A stretch of DNA of 64,000 nucleotides, taken from contig CAWFOC010000006.1 in the NCBI GenBank assembly GCA_963817395.1, forward strand, positions 248,001 to 312,000, in the 5' to 3' direction. The position numbers were made by a program, and so were the translations under genes. Positions 39,309-48,478 of the stretch are shown in pieces. How positions within the stretch are numbered: position 1 is the stretch's first letter; every line of letters begins with the position of its first letter. Source of the DNA: CAWGYQ01 sp963817395. GTDB taxonomy: Bacteria > Acidobacteriota > Vicinamibacteria > Vicinamibacterales > CAVPJW01. The notes below the pieces were generated by a model. That model saw only the letters and a program-made list of their open reading frames with translations. It did not search any database and was not told the DNA's origin.

Positions 39309-39662
39309 TCACCACTTCAAGGGACGCTGTCTGCTCGACTCGACTCGCACTGCCAGGCGGCGGACGACGCCTGGGCCGAGCAGTCGAGCCAGCCGGCCGA
39401 CAATCACGCCCTGTGCGCGCGACACTTCCTGCCGCCACCGTTCGTCTTTCACGTCCACCAGCAGCGTATCCGGAGCCTCGAGTTTGACGGTCGTCGCCTG
39501 GTCGATCGAAGGCCCAACCACGCTCCGCCAGGCAAACGTGAGCTTTCCATCGGACAACGGGGTTCCGCGCAGGAGCCTGGCCAGCGCGCCCGGCACGGCG
39601 TGCTGCAGAGAGACCAGCGCAGGGGAGTGGCGACGCTCGATACGCTCGTTCACGGGAGTCAA
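39309..39662 (-). CDS. DciA-like protein (DUF721)
   Basis: A 117-residue protein with the DUF721 pattern: LSDGKLTFAWRSVVGPSID, then TVKLEAPDTLLVDVKDERW and LARLLGPGVVRRLAVRV. DciA proteins load the replicative helicase DnaB in many bacteria lacking DnaC; others in the family are unassigned. It ends six bases before the thiolase start on the same strand, an odd partner for a replication protein. ATG 39662 (MTPVNERIERRHSPALVSLQ) is the only reasonable start. Confidence 0.7.
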   Translation of the reverse strand: MTPVNERIERRHSPALVSLQHAVPGALARLLRGTPLSDGKLTFAWRSVVGPSIDQATTVKLEAPDTLLVDVKDERWRQEVSRAQGVIVGRLARLLGPGVVRRLAVRVESSRQRPLKW

Positions 39663-39733
39663 CGGAGTCGTTGATCATTCATTATACTTTCCGCCCGTGG
39701 CAGATCTCTTTCAGCGCTCGCGCGCCGACGTCG

Positions 39734-40297
39734 TTGCCCCGCCTCGTGCTCGCCTCGCGATCTCCGCGGCGAGCCGAGCTGCTGACCGCCGCGGGCTTCG
39801 AGTTCGACATGGTGGCAGTGGACGTGGACGAGACACAGCAGCCAGGGGAGCCGGCTCATGTCTATGTGGCTCGGCTGGCGCTGGCAAAGGCTGGTCGAGC
39901 CGTGGATCGAGCACAGGGCCGGCTGATCCTTGGCGCAGATACGACGGTGGTCATCGACGGGCAGGCGTTGGGAAAACCGGCAGACGCGCTCGAGGCCGTA
40001 TCCATGCTGGAGCGCCTTTCAGGGCGCACGCACGAGGTGCTCACCGGCGTGGCGCTCGTCAATGGGACATGGAACAGCGCCCGGGTGGAGACCACGCGGG
40101 TGACGTTTCTGGAGCTGACGGCGGCGGAAATCGCCTGGTACGTGGCGACGGGGGAGCCGATGGACAAGGCTGGGGCATATGCCGTTCAAGGGTTCGCTTC
40201 GCGCTTCGTGACGACCATCGAGGGTTCGTACTCGAACGTGGTGGGCCTGCCGATTGCCTCGATCTACGCGTTGCTTCGGAGCGCTGGCGGCGGTTGA
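39734..40297 (+). CDS. Maf-family nucleotide pyrophosphatase
   Basis: About 187 residues from TTG 39734. It has the Maf signature PRLVLASRSPRRAELL, then GADTTVVIDGQALGKP, LSGRTHEVLTGVAL, GEPMDKAGAYAVQGFA and IEGSYSNVVGLP, together covering the active site. Maf proteins hydrolyse non-canonical or modified nucleoside triphosphates. The N-terminus is uncertain: from GTG 39697 another frame gives MADLFQRSRADVVAP, and an indel near 39740 would join it. It begins the plus-strand run that leads into the ccm genes. Confidence 0.82.
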   Translation: MPRLVLASRSPRRAELLTAAGFEFDMVAVDVDETQQPGEPAHVYVARLALAKAGRAVDRAQGRLILGADTTVVIDGQALGKPADALEAVSMLERLSGRTHEVLTGVALVNGTWNSARVETTRVTFLELTAAEIAWYVATGEPMDKAGAYAVQGFASRFVTTIEGSYSNVVGLPIASIYALLRSAGGG

Positions 40298-40350
40298 CCG
40301 TCGCCGCACACGAGGATATTCTGAGTAAATGGAATCCCGATTCCCGGCTC

Positions 40351-40767
40351 ATGCTGTCGAAACCCGTTAGGATCGGCTTGACCAGCCTGGTGCTGGTCGT
40401 CGCCTTCGGCGGCCTGTTGTGGTCCACGCTTCAGGATGGCACCGAGTACGACAAGCACGTCGACGAGGTGATGGTCGACCCCGGTGCCTGGCACGGCAAG
40501 CGGCTCCAGCTCCACGGGTTCGTCGTATCCGATTCGATTCTGCGGCGGCGGGATTCGCTCGAGTACCGCTTCCAGGTTCAGAGCAATGGCCGGGTGGTGC
40601 CGGCCACCTACACGGGCATCGTGCCCGACACCTTCAAGGACGAGGCCGAGGTCGTCTTGAAAGGCACGTTACGCGCGGATGGGTTTCATGTAGAGCCCAA
40701 CGGCGTGATGGCGAAGTGCCCGTCGAAGTACGAGCCGAAAACAGGCGCCGCGCCGCCGATCTCGTAG
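40351..40767 (+). CDS. ccmE: Cytochrome c maturation heme chaperone, Cys-type (CXXXY)
   Basis: A 138-residue protein from ATG 40351: one N-terminal anchor (GLTSLVLVVAFGGLLWS), then an OB fold with HGFVVSDSILRRRDSLEYRF and VPATYTGIVPDTFKDEAEVVLKG. CcmE normally binds heme through a His of the HXXXY motif; here the motif is C123-P-S-K-Y127 (GVMAKCPSKYEP). This Cys variant is known from some Desulfovibrio-type bacteria and archaea, where it belongs to the modified System I. It would accept heme from CcmC and hand it to CcmF. Stop at 40767; 90 bases separate it from ccmF. Confidence 0.85.
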   Translation: MLSKPVRIGLTSLVLVVAFGGLLWSTLQDGTEYDKHVDEVMVDPGAWHGKRLQLHGFVVSDSILRRRDSLEYRFQVQSNGRVVPATYTGIVPDTFKDEAEVVLKGTLRADGFHVEPNGVMAKCPSKYEPKTGAAPPIS

Positions 40768-40857
40768 CGGGCTTTCGGCCTCCTCTCCCATGTCGGTAGC
40801 GGCCCACCGCGCGCGTCAGCCGTCAGGCCGCCGGGCGTCGATCGAGTGGCACCTCAG

Positions 40858-43318
40858 ATGGCTGCATTAGGCACATACGTTCTGCTCGCCTCGTTCGTCG
40901 TCGCCTGCTATGCCGCCGTGGCGTCGGTGGTCGGTGCGCGCCGGCGTTCACGTCCGCTGGTTGAAAGCGGGATCGGCGCGTTCTACCTGGTGACGGCCTT
41001 GATGAGCGTGGCATCGGCGCTCATCGTCCACGCCTTCGTCATCGGCGATTACCGCATCAGGTACGTCCAGCGCTATTCAGACGAGATGCAGCCGTTCTTC
41101 TACAAGCTCACGTCTGTACTGGGGCGGGCTCGACGGCTCGATCATGTTCTGGGTGTTCCTGCTGTCGATCTTCGGCGCCATCGCGGTGTATGTGAACCGT
41201 GAACAGCACCGAGAGCTCATCCCGTATGTGGTGGCCACCATCTCAGTGGTTCAGATGTTCTTTCTCTTCCTGATGGTGATTCACAAGAACCCGTTCGCGA
41301 CCTATCTCACGGCTGTTCCTTCGGAGGGGCGCGGCCTCAACCCGCTGCTGCAGAATCCGTACATGGCGATTCACCCGCCGTCGCTGTACACGGGGTTCGT
41401 CGGCATGACGATTCCGTACGCGTTCGGCATGGCCGCCTTGATTACCGGCTATCTCGATGACGCGTGGCTCAGGGCCGTGCGCCGCTGGACGATGTTCTCG
41501 TGGCTGTTCCTGTCGTTTGGTCTGACGCTCGGGATGGTCTGGGCGTACGAGGAGCTCGGCTGGGGCGGCTACTGGGGCTGGGACCCGGTCGAGAACGCAG
41601 GGCTGCTCCCGTGGTTCACGGCCACGGCGTTCCTGCATTCGGTGATGGTGCAGGAGCGTCGCAGCATGCTCCGCGTCTGGAACGTCACCCTCGTGATCCT
41701 GACGTTCTTTCTGACGATATTCGGGACGTTCATGACGCGGTCGGGGGTGGTCCAGTCGGTGCACGCGTTTGGCGAGGACCGCGAGCTGGCCTGGATGTTC
41801 ACCGTGTTCATGGTCACGATTCTCACGGTGAGCTTCGGCCTCGTGATCTACCGTTTGCCGCTTCTGAGGTCCAGGCACGAGCTCGACTCGTGGGTGTCGC
41901 GTGAAGCGGCGTTTCTGGTCAATAACTGGATCCTGTTGTTCGCCGCCCTGTTCGTGCTGTTCGCCACGATGTTCCCGACGCTGAGCGAAGCGCTGACTGG
42001 CGAGCGGCTCACGGTGGGCCCGCCGTTCTTCAACAAATGGATGCTCCCGATCGGGTTGGTCCTGCTGCTGCTCACGGGCGTGGGTCCGTTGCTCGCGTGG
42101 CGCAAGTCCACGCTGGCCAATCTCCGCTACCAGTTTCTGTGGCCCGTCACGGCCTGCGTCGTCACAGCCGGCGTGCTGGCCGCACTCGGGCTGCGGGTAT
42201 GGACCTCCGGCCTGTGCTTTGCCCTGTGCGCGTTTGTCACGGCCACCATCACGCAGGAATTCATCCGCGGTGCCGTCGTTCGACAGAACTCGACAGGCAC
42301 CGATTTGCTCACCGCGCTGATTGGTCTCGTGGCCCGTTCACGGCGCAGGTACGGCGGCTACATCGTCCATCTCGGGATCATGCTGATGTTCCTGGGATTC
42401 GCCGGCGAGGGCTACAAGCTGGACGAGCAAGTGCAGATGAGGCCGGGGCAACAGGCCACCGTTGGCCGCTTCGTCGTGCGCCACGACGGTATCCGTCTCA
42501 CCGACGACGGCCAGAAACAGATGATCACGGGGCACCTGACGATTTTCGAGGACGGGCGCGAAATCGGCGCGATGTACCCGGCAAAGTGGTACTTCCGGAA
42601 GCACGAAGAGGAACCGACCACCGAGGTGGCGATTCGGCGCCGGATCTCCGAGGATCTCTACATCGTCATGCCTGCGTTCGACTTGAAAGATCAGTCCGCG
42701 AGCCTGCAGATTGTCGTCAATCCGCTCGTCAACTGGATCTGGGTCGGCTTCGGCGTCATGGCACTCGGCACCGGCATCGCGCTGCTGCCTGAGCGCGCGT
42801 TTACGTTCGCGTTGGCGAAAGTACCGGCCGGTGCGGCGACGACCTCGCTTCTGCTGCTCGTCCTCGCGCTGGCACCCGCGTTCGCATGGGCGCAGGGCGA
42901 CACAATCCAGCCTGTGCCACGCGACGAGGTCCGCCGACGGCTCGAAGCCGACATCATGTGCATGTGCGGCTGCCATGCCCCGATGGGAAGCTGTCAGATG
43001 CGACCCAACTGCTCGCATTACGACCAGCAGTCGGCGCGGACGAACCGCCTGCTGGCGGAGGGAAAGGGATACGAGGCGATTCGCGCGGCGTTCGTCCAGG
43101 AGTTCGGCACGCAGGCGGTTCTCGCCGCCCCGATCGACCGCGGCTTCAACCGACTGGCCTGGCTCCTGCCGTATGTGGTTGGCCTGGCCGGCGCCGCGGC
43201 ACTCGGCTTCGGGGCCCTCCGGTTGTCGACGCGAAAGCCGGCACCCGGCGGCTCGGTGGCCGACGTCGACGCGGCAATCGAAGCGCGGCTGGACGATGAG
43301 CTCAGAAATCTCGACTGA
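40858..43318 (+). CDS. ccmF: CcmF fused to CcmH (cytochrome c heme lyase, one frame break)
   Basis: About 819 residues. The N-terminal CcmF half has many helices and the WWD motif ELGWGGYWGWDPVENAGLLPW, then MTRSGVVQSVHAFGED. The C-terminal 140 residues are a CcmH domain: IMCMCGCHAPMGSC with the reactive Cys cluster near 42957, then ARTNRLLAEGKGYEAIRAAFVQEFGTQAVL and a membrane anchor. CcmF attaches heme to apocytochrome and CcmH reduces its CXXCH; here one chain combines both. The frame changes near 41117, joining FYKLTS to the segment that includes MFWVFLLSIFGAIAVYVN. The start is ATG 40858 (MAALGTYVLLASFV). Confidence 0.88.
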
Positions 43319-43931
43319 GTCTCCCGCATCGTCCACGTTCCGGCCGTGGCACTTCTTCGTGCTGGCCGGCCTTGGCGCGGCGACCGCTGCGCTCTTCCTC
43401 ATCAGGGATCAGCAGCCCGCCCACCTGTTCTTCATCTCGCTGGGCATCCTCGCCGCGAGTCTGGTTGGCGTTGCGGCGCATCGTACGCTGCGACCACTCG
43501 TCACTGGCGAGGGCGTGGAAGAGCCCGAGATGCTCGGGGGACGTACGCGCGCCGCGCTCGAGCGTGAGAAGATCCTGGCACTGAGGACCATCAAGGAGCT
43601 CGAATTCGACCGCGCGATGGGGAAAGTGTCGGATGGCGATTTTGCCGAGATGTCGGGCCGGTTGCGGGCCCGCGCCGCGCGGCTCATCCGTCAGCTCGAT
43701 CAGAGTGGATCGGGGTACCGGGAGCTGATCGAACGCGACCTGGCGGCACGGCTTGGCCAATTGCCGATGCCGTCGCGACCGCCGGAAGCCCTGGGTGACA
43801 GCGCCGGACCCCAAATCACCAGACAGCCTCGTGAAGTGCGGGCGCTCGAGTGCCCGTCCTGCAGTGCCTTGAACGATCTCGACTCTCGCTTTTGCAAACG
43901 ATGCGGCGACCGCTTCCCCGAACCAGCCTGA
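43296..43931 (+). CDS. CcmI-like membrane protein with zinc ribbon
   Basis: A 211-residue protein; ATG 43296 lies within the end of the CcmF-CcmH gene. It has two hydrophobic helices, then a predicted coiled coil EREKILALRTIKELEFDRAMG and VSDGDFAEMSGRLRARAARL. This helical repeat is like CcmI, which presents apocytochrome to CcmH. The end carries a four-Cys zinc ribbon: CPSC, spacer of about 11, CKRC. That combination is not usual for CcmI, and no known function covers the zinc ribbon. The stop overlaps the next gene by one base (TGATG). Confidence 0.7.
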   Translation: MSSEISTESPASSTFRPWHFFVLAGLGAATAALFLIRDQQPAHLFFISLGILAASLVGVAAHRTLRPLVTGEGVEEPEMLGGRTRAALEREKILALRTIKELEFDRAMGKVSDGDFAEMSGRLRARAARLIRQLDQSGSGYRELIERDLAARLGQLPMPSRPPEALGDSAGPQITRQPREVRALECPSCSALNDLDSRFCKRCGDRFPEPA

Positions 43932-45184
43932 TGGAGCGAGCGCGTCGTTCGCCGTGGTGGAGGGGGCAACCGGTGTTGCACGCGACACTCACGCCTGTCG
44001 CGCTCGTGCTCGGTGTGGCGCTCGCATCTGCGCAGATTGCGATGCCCGATCCCCGGCAGATGGCCGGGATCCCCCGGCCTGTCACCGACCTGCCGGACCG
44101 CGCGATATCGGTGCGTCTGATTCGCGGGCAGCTCTCCAACAACATCGTCGGTCATCCCGTGGAGCTGCACGTCGCCGGCGGTCGGATGCTGACGGTGAAG
44201 ACCGACGACACCGGTCGTGCGCAGTTCAATGACGTGCCCGGCGGCCAGCAGGTGCGTGCGGTGGCGACGGTGGATGGCGAACGGCTCGAGTCGCAGGCCT
44301 TCGATCCACCGGTGAGGGGCGGGGTGAGGCTGCTGCTGGTGGCCACGGACACGAGCGGGCCTCGCGCCGGCGGCACGAGCGAGCCGGTCCGATTGGGTGA
44401 GCTCGCGCTCGGCGAGAGCACTCGCATCCTCGTCGAGCCGGACGACGACGGGGTGCGCGTCTACTACATGCTGGACATCGTCAATGCCAGTGGTGGTCCC
44501 ATCAATCCTGAGCGCCCCTTCGTGCTCGACGTGCCAGCCGGAGCGCAAGGTCTTGCCATTCTCGAGGAGTCGAGTCCGCAGGCAAAGGCGAGTGGCGATC
44601 GGCTCACGGTGACCGGACCGTTTGCGTCAGGGTCGACCTCCGTACAAGCAGCGTATCAACTGCCCATCGCGGGCGGTTCGGTGGCGATCCAGCAGACTAT
44701 GCCGGTTCCGGCAGGGGGCTTCCTGCTGATCGTGCGCAAACTTCCAGGGCTCGACATCGTGAGCTCCCAGACAACTGACCGGCGTGAGATCCAGACTCCC
44801 GAGGGTGAGACCTACATCCTGTCGCGAGGACAGGCGCTCGCCGCGGGCGAACAGGTGTCGTTCGAGCTCAGCGGCCTGCCCCATCACAGCCGGACGCCAG
44901 TCACCGTGGCACTCGTCCTCGCGGGACTCGTCGTGGCGCTGGGAGTATGGTTCGGCAGCGTTCGGCCACAGGGCGCGGACGACGCCAGGCCCGGTCAACT
45001 CCAGTCGCGCCGGGAACAGCTGTTGAACCGGTTGGTCGAGCTCGAACAGCAGCGGCGGGGCGGGCGGATCGACGTCAGCCGGTTCGAGGCTCGGCGTCTG
45101 GAGCTCGTTGCTGCCCTCGAGCGCATTTACGGCGAGCTCGATTCGGGCCGGCCTGGCCACGGCCACGAAGGCCTCGCGCGGTGA
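43931..45184 (+). CDS. Secreted/anchored protein with carboxypeptidase-regulatory-like domain
   Basis: A 417-residue protein from ATG 43931. A signal-like segment (VALVLGVALASAQ) precedes IVGHPVELHVAGGRMLTVKTDDTGRAQFNDVP, a beta-sandwich similar to the carboxypeptidase regulatory-like domain. A second beta-rich domain follows (ASGDRLTVTGPFASGSTSVQAAYQLP). Near residue 330 a helix TVALVLAGLVVALGVWFG anchors it, then a cytosolic coiled coil of Arg/Glu-rich sequence. It overlaps ccmA at its stop. Its place between the ccmF-ccmH fusion and ccmA suggests a role in cytochrome maturation; none is known for this family. Confidence 0.6.
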   Translation: MERARRSPWWRGQPVLHATLTPVALVLGVALASAQIAMPDPRQMAGIPRPVTDLPDRAISVRLIRGQLSNNIVGHPVELHVAGGRMLTVKTDDTGRAQFNDVPGGQQVRAVATVDGERLESQAFDPPVRGGVRLLLVATDTSGPRAGGTSEPVRLGELALGESTRILVEPDDDGVRVYYMLDIVNASGGPINPERPFVLDVPAGAQGLAILEESSPQAKASGDRLTVTGPFASGSTSVQAAYQLPIAGGSVAIQQTMPVPAGGFLLIVRKLPGLDIVSSQTTDRREIQTPEGETYILSRGQALAAGEQVSFELSGLPHHSRTPVTVALVLAGLVVALGVWFGSVRPQGADDARPGQLQSRREQLLNRLVELEQQRRGGRIDVSRFEARRLELVAALERIYGELDSGRPGHGHEGLAR

Positions 45185-45909
45185 CGGTCGATTTCGATCG
45201 GCTCACCCTCACCGATGTGTCTCACAGCTTCGGTCGTCGTCGTGTGCTGTCGCACGTCACGCTCGAGGCGACCAAAGGTGAGATCGTGGGTGTGCTGGGC
45301 CCGAACGGCGCGGGGAAGTCGACGCTACTGGCGATCCTTGGCACGCTGCTCACACCCGTGTCCGGCGATGTTCGTTACGGTTCGCTCACCGCCCACACAG
45401 GCGGGACCGCCCTGCGCAACCGGATCGGCCTCCTGGCGCACGATCCTCAGCTCTATCCCGACCTCACGGCGCGAGAGAATCTGCGGTTCTTCGGCCGCTT
45501 GTACTCCCTCTCTCACCTCGACCGCCGCCTTGACGACGCACTGGCGCGCGCGGGTCTGGAGGATCGGGCCGATGAGCGGGTTGCGACCTTCTCGCGGGGG
45601 CTCAGACAACGTCTGGCGCTCGCGCGCGCGTTGCTTCACGAACCACGCCTGGTGCTGCTCGACGAGCCGTTCACGGGTCTCGACGACCGATCGGCGGGAG
45701 CGCTCGTGTCGCGGCTGGGGGACCTCAAGCGCGACGCGCTGGTCGTGGTCGCGACGCACGACTTCGACCTGGCGGACGCGCTGCTGGATCGTGCCGTCAT
45801 CCTACGGGACGGGCGGGCCGTCACCGTGGAGCGCGGCGCGGGTGGATGGCGCCGCGCGTACCAGTCGATCGTCGACCACGGAGCGGTGCATCCCGCGGTG
45901 CGCGCATGA
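45181..45909 (+). CDS. ccmA: Heme ABC exporter ATP-binding subunit
   Basis: A 242-residue ATPase from GTG 45181, overlapping the preceding stop. Walker A is GPNGAGKSTLLAILG; the ABC signature is FSRGLRQRLALARALL, Walker B LVLLDEPFTGLDD and the switch His in VVATHDFDLA. It energises CcmB-CcmC to free heme-CcmE. Stop overlaps the start of ccmB by four bases (ATGA). Confidence 0.92.
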   Translation: MTVDFDRLTLTDVSHSFGRRRVLSHVTLEATKGEIVGVLGPNGAGKSTLLAILGTLLTPVSGDVRYGSLTAHTGGTALRNRIGLLAHDPQLYPDLTARENLRFFGRLYSLSHLDRRLDDALARAGLEDRADERVATFSRGLRQRLALARALLHEPRLVLLDEPFTGLDDRSAGALVSRLGDLKRDALVVVATHDFDLADALLDRAVILRDGRAVTVERGAGGWRRAYQSIVDHGAVHPAVRA

Positions 45910-46589
45910 CCGGCTTCTTCCAGGCCGCGTGGCTCGTCGTGCGCAAGGATCTGCAGGTCGAGCTGCGGAGCCGGGAGATCGTCTACACGACCCTGTTCTT
46001 CGCCGCCTCGTCGGTGCTCGTCTTTTCGTTTGCTCTCGTTCGCGATGGACAGGCGCCGCTCAATGTGGCCGCTGCCATCCTGTGGATTGCGATGGCGTTC
46101 TCAGGCACCCTCGCGCTCGGGCGGGCGTTCGAGCGCGAACGCCAGGCCGAAACCCTGCGGGCCTTGATTCTGGCGCCAGTGGATCGTGCCGCCATCTACA
46201 TGGGAAAGCTGTTCGGTATTCTCGCGCTCCTGGCAGCGACGCAGCTGGTGCTCGTCCCACTGATCAGTCTGTTGTTCAGGGCACCGCTCTTTGAGCATCC
46301 GGTGTGGCTGGTGACGCTGCTCGTTCTCGGCAGCATCGGGTTCGCGTCGGTGGGAACGCTGTTTGCCGCGATGCTGGTGCGGGCGGAGAGCCGTGGCGTG
46401 TTGCTGCCGCTTCTGTTGTATCCAATGACGATTCCGGTAATCATTGCTGGCGTGCGCGGGACGGCCGAGCTCCTGCAGCCAGTCGTGGATGAACCGCTCG
46501 TCCGTTTGCTCGCGAGTGTCATGGCATTCTTCGACGTGGTGTTTCTGACGCTCTCGCTCTGGACGTTCGAGCCCCTGATGACGGATTGA
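45906..46589 (+). CDS. ccmB: Heme ABC exporter permease CcmB
   Basis: A 227-residue protein with six hydrophobic helices. It starts MTGFFQAAWLVVRKDLQVELRSRE, the usual cytosolic beginning of CcmB, and contains GRAFERERQAETLRALILAPVDRAAIYMGKL. It partners with CcmA and CcmC in the heme-handling ABC complex of the inner membrane. Overlaps CcmA by four bases. Confidence 0.9.
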   Translation: MTGFFQAAWLVVRKDLQVELRSREIVYTTLFFAASSVLVFSFALVRDGQAPLNVAAAILWIAMAFSGTLALGRAFERERQAETLRALILAPVDRAAIYMGKLFGILALLAATQLVLVPLISLLFRAPLFEHPVWLVTLLVLGSIGFASVGTLFAAMLVRAESRGVLLPLLLYPMTIPVIIAGVRGTAELLQPVVDEPLVRLLASVMAFFDVVFLTLSLWTFEPLMTD

Positions 46590-46603
46590 CAAGCCCTCGT
46601 GCA

Positions 46604-47260
46604 ATGACGCGAACGTTCTCGCTTGCTACAGCCCTGGCCATGGGGCTCTTCGTCGCTGCGCCACTCGTGATTGCGGGCGCTCCCTACGAATCGACGATGG
46701 GCCTCGTGCAGAAGATCTTCTATTTTCACGTTCCGGCGGCCATCGTGACTTTCGTATCGGCGTTCGTGTGTGGCATCTCGAGCGCCGTATTTCTCTTCAA
46801 GCGCCGGCCATCGGCCGATCGAATCGCCGTGGCTGCAGCAGAGCTGACGGTGTTGTTCGGCCTCATCGTGCTCGTCACCGGCCCGCTCTGGGCGCGGAAG
46901 GCGTGGGGCGTCTGGTGGGAATGGGACGCGCGGCTGACATCCACGCTCCTGATGTGGATGATCTTTGTCGCGTACCTGATCCTCCGTCGATACGGAGGCC
47001 CTGGCGCCGAAAAGCTGAGCGCGGGCCTGGCGCTCTTCGGCATGGCCAACGTGCCGTTTGTCTACGTGTCGGTCAACATCTGGCGGACGATCCATCCCAA
47101 GACGACGGTCGTCCCGACCCTGGCGCCCGGGATGCGGGGCGCATTCTGGTTCTGCATGCTCGCGTTCATGGTTCTATTCGCGGTGATGCTCAAAGTACGG
47201 GTCGCGCTCGAACATCAACGCGCCAGGCTCGACGAGCTACACGTACTTGCGGACGACTGA
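46604..47260 (+). CDS. ccmC: Heme-handling protein CcmC
   Basis: A 218-residue protein from ATG 46604; a TTG at 46586 would add six residues. It carries the WWD motif WGVWWEWDARLTSTLLMW between helices, and His residues in FYFHVPAAI and NIWRTIHP that bind the heme. It loads heme onto CcmE. It begins 14 bases after the ccmB stop. Confidence 0.92.
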   Translation: MTRTFSLATALAMGLFVAAPLVIAGAPYESTMGLVQKIFYFHVPAAIVTFVSAFVCGISSAVFLFKRRPSADRIAVAAAELTVLFGLIVLVTGPLWARKAWGVWWEWDARLTSTLLMWMIFVAYLILRRYGGPGAEKLSAGLALFGMANVPFVYVSVNIWRTIHPKTTVVPTLAPGMRGAFWFCMLAFMVLFAVMLKVRVALEHQRARLDELHVLADD

Positions 47261-47282
47261 GCGAAGCGAGGTGTTCGTGTTG

Positions 47283-47564
47283 ATGGCAGTCGTCGTTTCC
47301 TGGATGGTGGTGCTGCTTTCCCTCGCGCCGCCGCTGGCGATGGCTCTGTTCGCGTGGCAGCCTCCGAGCGAAGCGCAAGGCGAGTTCGTTCCCGTCGCGG
47401 AACTCCCGCCTGGCGACCAGCTTCCGGCTGCGCCGTTGCTCATTGCCGCGTACGCTTTCGTGTGGGTGGTTCTGTTCGTCTATCTCTGGACCCTCGGGCG
47501 CCGGATACGTCGAGCGGACGACGAGCTGGCGGCGCTTCGAGGACGACTCGAGTTGCGGCGCTGA
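47283..47564 (+). CDS. ccmD: CcmD-like small membrane protein
   Basis: A 93-residue protein from ATG 47283; GTG 47271 or TTG 47247 are alternatives. There is one leader-like helix near the N-terminus and a second helix AAYAFVWVVLFVYLWTLGRR followed by a charged tail, as in CcmD, which holds the CcmABC complex and helps release heme-CcmE. CcmD is usually about 60 residues with one helix, so the N-terminal 45 residues are extra. Lies 22 bases after ccmC. Confidence 0.6.
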   Translation: MAVVVSWMVVLLSLAPPLAMALFAWQPPSEAQGEFVPVAELPPGDQLPAAPLLIAAYAFVWVVLFVYLWTLGRRIRRADDELAALRGRLELRR

Positions 47565-47576
47565 CCCGCGGCGCCC

Positions 47577-47738
47577 ATGACGGCAGGACACTTCATCTTC
47601 ATTCCCGCCGTGCTGCTGGTGGGGATCGTCATTGGGTGGATCCTGGGCGCCCGCGCGGCGCGGGATGCGTATAGCGCGGAGCTCAAGCGACGTGAAGAGC
47701 GATACACCCGCGAGAAGACTGTGCCGCCCCGGCCCTAA
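47577..47738 (+). CDS. 53-residue single-helix membrane peptide in the ccm operon
   Basis: A reading frame of 53 codons starting ATG 47577, twelve bases after ccmD. It begins MTAGHFIFIPAVLLVGIVIG, a membrane helix, then a charged tail with RREERYTREK. The last four bases overlap the convergent phosphoesterase gene. It has no recognised family. The place and helix suggest a further small subunit of the Ccm complex. Confidence 0.55.
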   Translation: MTAGHFIFIPAVLLVGIVIGWILGARAARDAYSAELKRREERYTREKTVPPRP

Positions 47739-48478
47739 CGGCCGAGGCTGAGGCGGTGCGCCAGAATCTCGGGAAGTCCCGCCTGAATCACCTTCTGCTG
47801 CGCCGTCTCGATGTCGTAGTTCACGCGATACATGTGAATCTCGCGCAGTTCTGAGTCGACGATCGCGTAGCTCGCCCTGGGATCGCCGTCGCGCGGCTGG
47901 CCAACCGAGCCCGGATTCACCAGGTATTGACAGTCGGGGTGGAAGGCCAGGACGACGTCGGACTCGGGGCCCGGCATGCTGACCTCGAGCGTATCTTCCC
48001 CGCTGAGCTGAAAGGCGATCGGCACGTGCGTGTGGCCGAAGAGACAGACCGGACGCCGGGCGGCGCGCATCGCGCGGAGCGCATCGAGCTCGTCGAACAC
48101 GTACGCATCTTCGTCGAATGGCGATCCATGACAGATTTCCAGCAGGTCATCGACGATCTGCGGGCCAGCCGGGAGGTTTTCCAGATACGACCGGTTCTCG
48201 ACCGTGAGCGTGTCGTAGGTCCAGGCCACCGCGCTCCGCGCGACCGAGTTGAAGCCTTCGGCATCCTCGACACCCGAGGCCACCTTGTCGTGGTTCCCGC
48301 GGATCACGGCCGTCGGCTTGAGGCTCCGCACCAGATCGACGACGGCGTTCGGATCGGCGCCGTACCCCACCAGGTCGCCGAGCACCAGGACCTGGTCATA
48401 CGCCTGACGGGCAGCCGCCACCGAGGCCTCGAGTGCCTCCAGATTGCCGTGGATATCACTCAGCAACAGGTATCTCAT
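47735..48478 (-). CDS. Calcineurin-like metallophosphoesterase
   Basis: A 247-residue protein with the dimetal phosphoesterase motifs in order: LLSDIHGNLEAL (D-x-H), LGDLVGYGADPN, VIRGNHDKVA, LEICHGSPF and CLFGHTHVPIAF. It hydrolyses a phosphodiester or phosphomonoester of unknown identity. It is the third gene of aroA-aroK-phosphoesterase and starts within the aroK stop (ATGA). Confidence 0.87.
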   Translation of the reverse strand: MRYLLLSDIHGNLEALEASVAAARQAYDQVLVLGDLVGYGADPNAVVDLVRSLKPTAVIRGNHDKVASGVEDAEGFNSVARSAVAWTYDTLTVENRSYLENLPAGPQIVDDLLEICHGSPFDEDAYVFDELDALRAMRAARRPVCLFGHTHVPIAFQLSGEDTLEVSMPGPESDVVLAFHPDCQYLVNPGSVGQPRDGDPRASYAIVDSELREIHMYRVNYDIETAQQKVIQAGLPEILAHRLSLGR

